A stretch of DNA of 64,000 nt from Streptomyces xinghaiensis S187 (GTDB taxonomy: Bacteria; Actinomycetota; Actinomycetes; Streptomycetales; Streptomycetaceae): positions 6,974,501-7,038,500 of the forward strand of contig NZ_CP023202.1 of the NCBI RefSeq assembly GCF_000220705.2. The letters are read 5' to 3'. This document shows, in pieces, positions 58,889-64,000 of this stretch (position 1 is its first letter; each line of letters opens with the position of its first letter). Made by a program: the position numbers and the translations under genes. The notes beneath the pieces were generated by a model. That model was not told where the DNA came from. It made no database searches and saw only the letters and a program-made list of their open reading frames with translations.

Positions 58889-59869
58889 TCACGTGCGGAC
58901 CGCGTCGGCGTACTGCTCCTGCAGATCGGCACGGCCCTCGAGGGCGTCTTCCTGGTCGTCGTCCTCGGGCGGGCCGTGGACGGTGCAGCGCACGTCCGGG
59001 TCGTTCATCAGCTCACCGGTGAGGGCGCGCAGGAGATCGGTGACGTTGTAGACCGGCGCCCACGCCCGGCCCTCGCATGCGTCGTCGGCCGGGCAGCCCA
59101 CCAGGGCCTCGAAGCCGATGTCGCCCGCGCCGTCGACGTCGTTGCGCTGAGCCAGGATGATGCGGTCCGCTCCGAGCCGGAGCTCCGCGACGCGGTCGCC
59201 GTCGGCGAGCTGCGAGTTGTCGCGCCAACGCCACATCGGCAGGACTTCGGGGCCGAAGTAGCGGCGGACCAGGAGCAGGTCACCCAAGCCCGCGCCGCCG
59301 TCCCAGCCGAGGTCCGCGCGCCGGGCGTCGCTGACGCGTTGCAGCAGTGCCTGAAGGCGGTGGCTGTGCTCCGCGACGACGACGTGGTCGAAGCCCTCGC
59401 CGGGCAGGCCGGAGAACGCGTCGACCACGGCAGCGTGCTGAGCGCGGACAACCGGCTCGGGCACGCGCCGGTTCGCGGGCCGGTTGTCCTGACGTTCGAC
59501 GCACACGGAGGCCGGGGTGGGGATGACCAGCGCGACCGTGGGCACGCTGTGGCGGCGGGCGGTGGCGATCAGGTTGGCGCGTACGGTCTGCTCGCAGTTC
59601 GTCGCGTCGACCACCGTCATCTTCCGGCGGGCGAGCCGGGCCTCCAGGACAGCCTGGAGCGCGAACACCGCGTCGCCGGTCGCCTCCTGGCAGCCCGCGT
59701 CATCGCTGACCAGGGCCCGGAACCTGTCGAGTTCGAGGACCTGGCTGTCGGGCCAGGTACTGGCCCATGTCGACTTGCCTGACCCGGCCGCGCCCATCAG
59801 GCAGACCAGCGACGGGTCGGGGATCGTCGTGTCGACGGGCAGTGTGTTGTCCAAACGGAAGGGCTTCAT
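58889..59869 (-). CDS. Polynucleotide-kinase-like P-loop ATPase
   Basis: The ORF encodes 326 residues. Walker A GAAGSGKST lies at about 26-34, then VLELDRFRALVSDD, VVDATNCEQTVRANLI and the lid DNRPANRRVPEPVVRAQ. This is the pattern of PNKP-type 5'-kinases. The C-terminal half is a separate domain (VLPMWRWRDNSQLADGDRVAEL). Its stop is followed by a hairpin; its ATG overlaps the previous gene. Substrate may be RNA or a small nucleotide. Confidence 0.7.
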   Translation of the reverse strand: MKPFRLDNTLPVDTTIPDPSLVCLMGAAGSGKSTWASTWPDSQVLELDRFRALVSDDAGCQEATGDAVFALQAVLEARLARRKMTVVDATNCEQTVRANLIATARRHSVPTVALVIPTPASVCVERQDNRPANRRVPEPVVRAQHAAVVDAFSGLPGEGFDHVVVAEHSHRLQALLQRVSDARRADLGWDGGAGLGDLLLVRRYFGPEVLPMWRWRDNSQLADGDRVAELRLGADRIILAQRNDVDGAGDIGFEALVGCPADDACEGRAWAPVYNVTDLLRALTGELMNDPDVRCTVHGPPEDDDQEDALEGRADLQEQYADAVRT

Positions 59870-60225
59870 GCGGCTTCTCCCTGCGGGTCGAGAGCACGGG
59901 TGGCGTAGTAGGTGTGCAGGCCCGCGCTGTCGGTGATGAGCGCGGCGGCTTCGTGCAGCGGGCCCGACATCTCGCCGTCGTGGTCGGGCTCGATCCGTTC
60001 GGCGGCCTGCCCGGCGACGGTGAGCAGCTGCGCGAGGGAGCCGAAGACGCCGTCCTGGCGGTGGTCTTCGTGGTGGAGCTCGCGCAGGATCTGAGCGAGC
60101 TCCTGGGCACCGACCTCGCCCTGTAGTTCGTCCTCAATCTGCTGAAGGGCGAGCTGGACGATCCCGGCGGAGGCTCGAACACGGTCGATGCGCGTGCGGG
60201 GCGTGGGCACCGCGGCCGCCGTCAC
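59866..60225 (-). CDS. Small helical protein between kinase and PycTM-like gene
   Basis: The ORF encodes 119 residues from GTG 60225, overlapping both neighbours. It is helical throughout (IVQLALQQIEDELQGEVGAQ, LHHEDHRQDGVFGSLAQLL). No motif is recognised. The double overlap implies fixed stoichiometry with the kinase and the membrane protein. Confidence 0.55.
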   Translation of the reverse strand: MTAAAVPTPRTRIDRVRASAGIVQLALQQIEDELQGEVGAQELAQILRELHHEDHRQDGVFGSLAQLLTVAGQAAERIEPDHDGEMSGPLHEAAALITDSAGLHTYYATRALDPQGEAA

Positions 60226-60683
60226 AGCGCAGTGCCGGCGACGGCGAGCGCGAGAAGAGCCAAAGCGGTGAGGCTGAGGTCGACCGCCCGGCGCAGGTGG
60301 ATGAACTTGCGGACCGCGAGCGTGGACAGGACCCGGATGCGGGCGGCGCGGGCGTCGCCCTGCATGCAGTCGCGGATCGCGTCCTCGTCGAGCTGCGCCC
60401 AGTACGGGAAGGACGCCCGGTCGTCCCCCCGGAGCCGGGGCCGGACCACCAGGAGCAGCAGCACGGCGGCCGCCCCCAGGGTCATGACGGCCGCCGTACC
60501 GAACACCCTGGTCGCCAGGGGCAGATCCTGGTCGGCGACGGACGCGAGTCCGGCGAGGACGGCGCCGTTGAAGGCGAGCAGTAAGGACGACTTGCCGTCC
60601 GTGCGGCTGATCTCGTTGGTGACAGCGGCACAGGCGGCATCCATGTTCTTGCCGATGCCAGGAGCGGGGACCGTGGAGGTCAT
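60222..60683 (-). CDS. PycTM-like (Pycsar effector family, DUF5706) membrane protein
   Basis: The ORF encodes 153 residues from ATG 60683. RTDGKSSLLLAFNGAVLAGL and the following segment form two transmembrane helices, then RPRLRGDDRASFPYW, DCMQGDARAARIRVLSTLAVRK, and a last helix. This is the PycTM pattern; in Pycsar defence such effectors respond to cCMP or cUMP and disrupt the membrane. No PycC cyclase was found in the window, so this one may respond to another signal. Operon with two coupled genes, one kinase-like. Confidence 0.7.
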   Translation of the reverse strand: MTSTVPAPGIGKNMDAACAAVTNEISRTDGKSSLLLAFNGAVLAGLASVADQDLPLATRVFGTAAVMTLGAAAVLLLLVVRPRLRGDDRASFPYWAQLDEDAIRDCMQGDARAARIRVLSTLAVRKFIHLRRAVDLSLTALALLALAVAGTAL

Positions 60684-60707
60684 GGACGGTGCTTCTCCTT
60701 GTCGTTG

Positions 60708-60735
60708 CCCGGGCGGGCCGCGCGGCCCACCCGGG
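60708..60735. terminator. Hairpin terminator
   Basis: CCCGGGCGGGCCGCG folds on GCGGCCCACCCGGG. It separates the gene at 60794 from the PycTM-like unit. Confidence 0.6.
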
Positions 60736-60793
60736 ATGTAGGTCAGAACGCTGGATCGCCCGGTCGCGGGCGACAGCAGGAGCCAGAGAGGGA

Positions 60794-61129
60794 TCAGAAC
60801 GGCGGCTCGTCCGGCCAAGGCGGGATGGGCAGAAGCCGGATGCACAGCTCCCGTCGGTTGGACCAGCAGCCGCAGGCCTCCATCTCGGGGTTCGCGCCGG
60901 TGACCCACCAACCGCCGTCGCCGTGACACCGCGGGCAGGAGCGGCGGGCGACGGGGGTGAGGCGGATCCGGTGGCGGTCGGCGTAGAGCTCGAGGTGACT
61001 GGCCTTGAGCACGGCGGCGGCCGTCGCCGCGGCGAGCGGGACAACGGCAGCGAGCAGCAGGGTGGTTCGAGCGCGCACTCCGGTCAGCCCCGGCGCGGCG
61101 GGGCGCCGGGCGAACAGACTGATGAGCAT
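60794..61129 (-). CDS. Membrane-anchored zinc-ribbon protein
   Basis: The ORF encodes 111 residues. One transmembrane helix (TLLLAAVVPLAAATAAAVL) is followed by a DnaJ-like cysteine pair group: SCPRCHGDGGWWVTG and EACGCWSNRREL. This small family recurs on Streptomyces plasmids in the same order beside the next gene. Function unknown. Confidence 0.65.
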   Translation of the reverse strand: MLISLFARRPAAPGLTGVRARTTLLLAAVVPLAAATAAAVLKASHLELYADRHRIRLTPVARRSCPRCHGDGGWWVTGANPEMEACGCWSNRRELCIRLLPIPPWPDEPPF

Positions 61130-61159
61130 CGGTGACTTCTCCTTCGGGAGGGTCGTTGA

Positions 61160-61621
61160 TCAGGCGGCCAGCCGGTGGGTCACCGGGGTCGTGGAAGCGA
61201 AGTAGGTGCCGGGGCTGGGCTCGTAGCCCCGGGCGCAGGGGTCGCAGCAGCCCTGGGCACGCAGCGGGAGGCAGAAGTAGTAGCGGCGCTGGCACCGGGG
61301 GCAGGTCTGCCTCGCGGCCATCGCCCGGTCCAGCGCCCATTCCTGCGCAAGCGTCGGCACCCGTTTGGGCCGGGCGAGTTCCACGCTGTAGAGCCATGCC
61401 CGGGTGGGATGGGTACACGCCTGGCCGGGCCGATAGGAGCACGCCTTGCAGCGCAGGACTGCGACCGGGCCGTGCCCGCCGGGGCTCAGCCCTCGCTCGC
61501 GTAACTGCCGCCGGGTGACCAGGCCCTCGGGACCAGCGCGCCGGTCGAACTCCGGCAGCAGCGCGTCGCTGCGCGGCACCTTCGTGATTTCGCGGCGGCT
61601 CTTCTTCCTCGGGCGCGGCAT
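61160..61621 (-). CDS. RRQRL-motif-type zinc-binding protein
   Basis: The ORF encodes 153 residues from ATG 61621 (an adjacent GTG at 61624 is possible). GLVTRRQLRERGLSPGG is the signature, followed by RCKACSYRPGQAC, TCPRCQRRYYFC and CCDPCARGY, several likely zinc sites. It overlaps the stop of a 35-residue gene. The family is restricted to actinobacterial mobile DNA. Function unknown. Confidence 0.75.
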   Translation of the reverse strand: MPRPRKKSRREITKVPRSDALLPEFDRRAGPEGLVTRRQLRERGLSPGGHGPVAVLRCKACSYRPGQACTHPTRAWLYSVELARPKRVPTLAQEWALDRAMAARQTCPRCQRRYYFCLPLRAQGCCDPCARGYEPSPGTYFASTTPVTHRLAA

Positions 61622-61728
61622 CACCTGCTCCAGGCGCCGGGCAGCCGGTCGGGGCGGTGCGGGTAGCGGGGGCCGGGACGCTGCGGGCGCGGCCGGCCGA
61701 TCCGGCGGCGCGGGCGGGGGATGAGCAC
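61621..61728 (-). CDS. 35-residue basic peptide
   Basis: GTG 61728 is seven bases after a perfect GGAGG. The peptide is Arg/Pro-rich (RPRRRIGRPRPQRPG, then HRPDRLPGAW) and its stop overlaps the start of the RRQRL gene. Such a peptide is probably a coupled leader or a small DNA/RNA-binding protein. Confidence 0.5.
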   Translation of the reverse strand: MLIPRPRRRIGRPRPQRPGPRYPHRPDRLPGAWSR

Positions 61729-61763
61729 GGTGTGTCCTCCAAGGGTTGAGGGCGGGCAGTGCT

Positions 61764-61798
61764 GCGCCCCGCCGGCGGAAGGTCCGTCGGCGGGGCGC
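61764..61798. terminator. Hairpin terminator
   Basis: GCGCCCCGCCGGCGGA and TCCGTCGGCGGGGCGC pair with one mismatch. It follows the gene at 61910-62404. Confidence 0.7.
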
Positions 61799-61909
61799 TG
61801 GGGTGAGGGCAGGCGGCCGGTCGGCCTGTCCGGTCCTCGTCCATCGGCTGGGGATGGGCGAGGGCCAGGCGGAGCGACCGGGGTCAGCGCTGGAGCTGGC
61901 CGGAGTCGG

Positions 61910-62404
61910 TCAGCGGATCTCGTTGCGGGTACGGGCGAAGAACGCTCCCCGTATGGTGCTGTGGTTGTGGATCTCGGTGTGGTGGGTGACCGGGCCCTCG
62001 TAGAGGTGCTTGGTGACGGCGGAGCGCGCCTTGCTGATCGCGCCGCCGATGGCGGTGGCGGCCATGGCCAGGCCGGCGAACGGCAGGGTGACCATCAGGA
62101 CGCTGTTCAACGTGACGGAGGCCAGGCCGTGGAGCACCAGCCAGGCACCGCAGCCGATGCCGGTGATCCCGGCGCCCACGCCGATGGAGGCAACCGCGAT
62201 GCCGGCCGCCCAGGCCGGGACGATCCGCTGGTCGTCCTGTTCCACGGGCGGAGTGGCTCCGAAGGCCGGCGGCTCGGTGTCGTCGCGGAACGAGGTGGGG
62301 TGGTGGCGTACGGGCTGGCCCGCCCACTCGTCGAGCAGGCGGCGGGCTTCGGCCGCGGCCTCGGATTCGGGCATGCCGGACTGGGTGGTGTTCAGGGGGT
62401 CCAT
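61910..62404 (-). CDS. Two-helix membrane protein
   Basis: The ORF encodes 164 residues. A hydrophilic N-terminus is followed by two transmembrane helices (VPAWAAGIAVASIGVGAGIT and VLMVTLPFAGLAMAATAIG) and a basic tail with EGPVTHHTEIHNHSTIRG. This protein is common in Streptomyces plasmids near the RRQRL gene. Function unknown. Confidence 0.65.
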   Translation of the reverse strand: MDPLNTTQSGMPESEAAAEARRLLDEWAGQPVRHHPTSFRDDTEPPAFGATPPVEQDDQRIVPAWAAGIAVASIGVGAGITGIGCGAWLVLHGLASVTLNSVLMVTLPFAGLAMAATAIGGAISKARSAVTKHLYEGPVTHHTEIHNHSTIRGAFFARTRNEIR

Positions 62405-62501
62405 CGTCTTCTCCGATCACGCGGGAAAGGGGGGCGCGCCCCTTCCTGGCCGTGGTGGCCGGGAGGGGGCGTTGAGGGAGTGGCCGCGCGCAACGGCCAA
62501 G

Positions 62502-62531
62502 GGCACCGCCGCAGTCGTGTCCGGCGGTGCC
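62502..62531. terminator. Hairpin in the 62405-62633 interval
   Basis: GGCACCGCCG and CGGCGGTGCC are exact complements with a 10-base loop. Probably ends the FtsK-like unit or an upstream leader. Confidence 0.5.
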
Positions 62532-62633
62532 GTTCGGCGTTGCGCGGCAGGTGAGTTGGGGCTGAGGCGTGGGTAGTCACCGCACCGGCGTCCCGGGCAT
62601 CCTCGATCCGACAGGCGTGGGGAAGGGGATCGG

Positions 62634-62795
62634 GTGGAGTTCGTCTTCGAGTGCGGGTGGTGCGGCGGGGACAACTTCTTCGTCGGCAAGCAGGTCGGCT
62701 TCTGGGTCGACAAGTGGGAGGTCCCCGCGGAGTGGGACTGCCGCTTCTGCGACGAGCTCAACTACACGCCCGACCCGCCGTGGACCGAGGCGTAG
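62634..62795 (+). CDS. 53-residue zinc-ribbon protein
   Basis: GTG 62634 follows GGAAGGGG. The protein has CGWC at residues 7-10 and CRFC near 36-39, aromatic residues between, and ends with DPPWTEA. This is a clean two-knuckle zinc ribbon. It is the only plus-strand gene in this block and converges on the FtsK-like gene. Confidence 0.6.
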   Translation: MEFVFECGWCGGDNFFVGKQVGFWVDKWEVPAEWDCRFCDELNYTPDPPWTEA

Positions 62796-62908
62796 TCAGA
62801 AACTGGAGATCAGTCCGGCGAGTGAGGCGAGGCCGCTGTTGATGGTCGGGGCCAGGCCGGCAGCGGTCGGGCGGTCCGGCCCCGTGATGGATGGATGGGT
62901 GGGTGTGA

Positions 62909-64000
62909 TCAGGCGTCAGTGAGGCTCTTGATGGCCTCCAGCGCCTGGCGGGGAGAGGCGACCTGCTCGGATCGGCGACCATCGCCCTTGGAGTCGCGCC
63001 TGCCTCCGCCGCTGCGCCGGCGGGGACGGTCCTCGTCCTCGTCCTCGTCGGGCTCGGGCCAGAACTCGCCGGGCCGCACGGGCTCGTTCCAGTCGAACCA
63101 CAGGCCGCGCTTCTCCAGCTCGCTGATCTCGTGGTCGGTGAGCCGGTTGACCTCGTCGGGGAACAGCTCGGAGAGGTCGGTGTCGAAGTCCGCGTACAGC
63201 GACCGCATGAGCACGGCGCGGCCGTTGTCGAGGACGATGACCGCGACGCCGCCCGTGGAGACGCCGTTCTCCGGGTCGGCCTCGCCGCGCATGGCCCGCT
63301 CGATCGCGGAACCCTCGCTGCGGGAGTAGCGGGCCGGGATGGTCGGCACGTCGTAGGCGTTCTCCATGGTGCCTTCCACAGCCTTGCGGGTGGCGCCGGG
63401 CGAACCCATGTTGAAGATGACGGGCCGGCTGTTCTGCCGCAGGTTGTCCTTCATCTCGGTGGAGAACCCGTTGTGCGCGAAGGGGGACTGGCCGGCCGGG
63501 TTGAAGCCGATGCCGTACTTGAGCCCGGTGACCGTGAGGTCCTCGCCGTCCTTCTGGATGAACTCGCCGAAGTCCGCGTCTTGCGCCGCGGTCATGAACT
63601 CATCCCCGTACACGTTCAGCTGCCGGTACGGGCAGCGGGAGTCGCCCGGCTTGTAGTCGTGCGGCTGGCCGTCGTGCGGCCAGGGCATATCGGCGCGGAT
63701 CTCGCACAGTGCCTTCGCCGCCCGCAGTGAACGGGCCATCCACAGCGCGTTCGAGCCCTGCCGGTCGATGTACTTCCCGAGCACGGTGGTCTTCTCGTCC
63801 TTGCGGACGGTGGACAGCCACACCACGTGTCCGTCCAGGGACTGGGCGGCCATGTGGATCGCGAAGAACTGCGTCTTGCCCGACCGGCTGACCCCGAGGG
63901 TGAGGCCGTGGGCCGGGGCGTTCTTGTCGTGCTGGTACACCATGGTCTTCACCGGCTGGCCGGTGATGGTGTACCCGCACACGTACATGCCCTTGGTGTC
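62909..64000 (-). CDS. FtsK/TraB-like DNA-transfer ATPase, C-terminal part (runs off right edge)
   Basis: The frame is open to the window edge; the start lies outside. Walker A is GVSRSGKTQFFAIH. Other blocks are HVVWLSTVRKDEKT, LNVYGDEFMTAAQD (Walker B region) and VIFNMGSPGATRK. Ends with an acidic DEDEDED stretch and basic tail. Resembles Streptomyces plasmid transfer or chromosome-partition type FtsK-like proteins. It may pump double-stranded DNA between cells, in addition to the type IV system at 28.7-41.7 kb. Confidence 0.65.
   Translation of the reverse strand, partial: DTKGMYVCGYTITGQPVKTMVYQHDKNAPAHGLTLGVSRSGKTQFFAIHMAAQSLDGHVVWLSTVRKDEKTTVLGKYIDRQGSNALWMARSLRAAKALCEIRADMPWPHDGQPHDYKPGDSRCPYRQLNVYGDEFMTAAQDADFGEFIQKDGEDLTVTGLKYGIGFNPAGQSPFAHNGFSTEMKDNLRQNSRPVIFNMGSPGATRKAVEGTMENAYDVPTIPARYSRSEGSAIERAMRGEADPENGVSTGGVAVIVLDNGRAVLMRSLYADFDTDLSELFPDEVNRLTDHEISELEKRGLWFDWNEPVRPGEFWPEPDEDEDEDRPRRRSGGGRRDSKGDGRRSEQVASPRQALEAIKSLTDA

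Noticed and set aside
57693..60683. Complete Pycsar system using the GGDEF protein as cyclase
   Set aside because: Pycsar cyclases are class III adenylate-cyclase-like, not GGDEF, and the two genes are in different transcription units separated by hairpins.
1..64000. tRNA, rRNA, telomere or riboswitch
   Set aside because: I looked for cloverleaf-type segments, rRNA blocks and clustered terminal palindromes and saw none that convinced me; a covariance-model scan was not possible.

Overview
The window reads as a piece of a large Streptomyces (or close relative) plasmid, or an integrated element derived from one. GC content is very high, coding is dense, ATGA/GTGA overlaps are frequent, and Streptomyces-only families recur (DUF6308, DUF5753, Lsr2-like, RRQRL-type zinc protein, replication-relaxation). 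It carries a primase-type replication module, its own ParA/ParB with a private 14-bp centromere-like palindrome, and a Gram-positive type IV conjugation operon. I saw no tRNA, rRNA, CRISPR array or chromosomal housekeeping gene.

Layout. 0-22.5 kb is a patchwork accessory/defence island. It holds a frameshifted HEPN-like gene, broken paralogue fragments, an XRE plus PD-(D/E)xK protein, an IS3-family element flanked by two unrelated truncated genes (one looks like an integrase start), DUF6308, and a RES-domain toxin with a membrane partner. Next come a minus-strand ubiquitin-like conjugation operon (Ubl, cysteine-free E2-like, JAMM-E1 fusion) and, divergently, a plus-strand operon of HigB-like toxin, HigA-ImmA/IrrE fusion and REase-STAND NTPase. 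The island ends with a decayed helicase, an AbiJ-like nuclease, an Rx4H HEPN protein and a secreted HNH nuclease.

22.5-26.2 kb is the replication module: prim-pol, P4/D5-type primase-helicase and a small partner gene, flanked on both sides by AGCGAC-type iterons. 26.2-28.5 kb holds an IS5-like remnant, a membrane pentapeptide-repeat protein and an orphan gene whose broken copy lies at 3.1 kb. 28.7-41.7 kb is one plus-strand conjugation operon: TcpC/VirB8-like, small membrane proteins, TcpE-like, VirB4, VirB6-like, SLT-NlpC/P60 hydrolase, VirD4-like coupling ATPase, replication-relaxation protein.

41.8-53 kb holds a second pentapeptide-repeat protein, a winged-helix replication-type protein beside a second iteron cluster (GTGACCGGT family), a DUF2637 membrane protein, parA/parB with four TTTACCGCGGTAAA palindromes, and a DUF5753/sigma-like pair. 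53.7-62.4 kb is a minus-strand block of small genes typical of Streptomyces plasmids: Lsr2-like, ASCH, GGDEF, polynucleotide-kinase-like, PycTM-like and zinc proteins, broken into transcription units by strong hairpins. The right edge cuts an FtsK/TraB-like ATPase.

The most interesting part is the 10.3-16.7 kb divergent pair. A ubiquitin-like modification operon and a toxin/antitoxin-protease/STAND-nuclease operon share about 110 bp of regulatory DNA that contains a clear palindromic operator. All functional statements come from reading the sequence; no database search was run.
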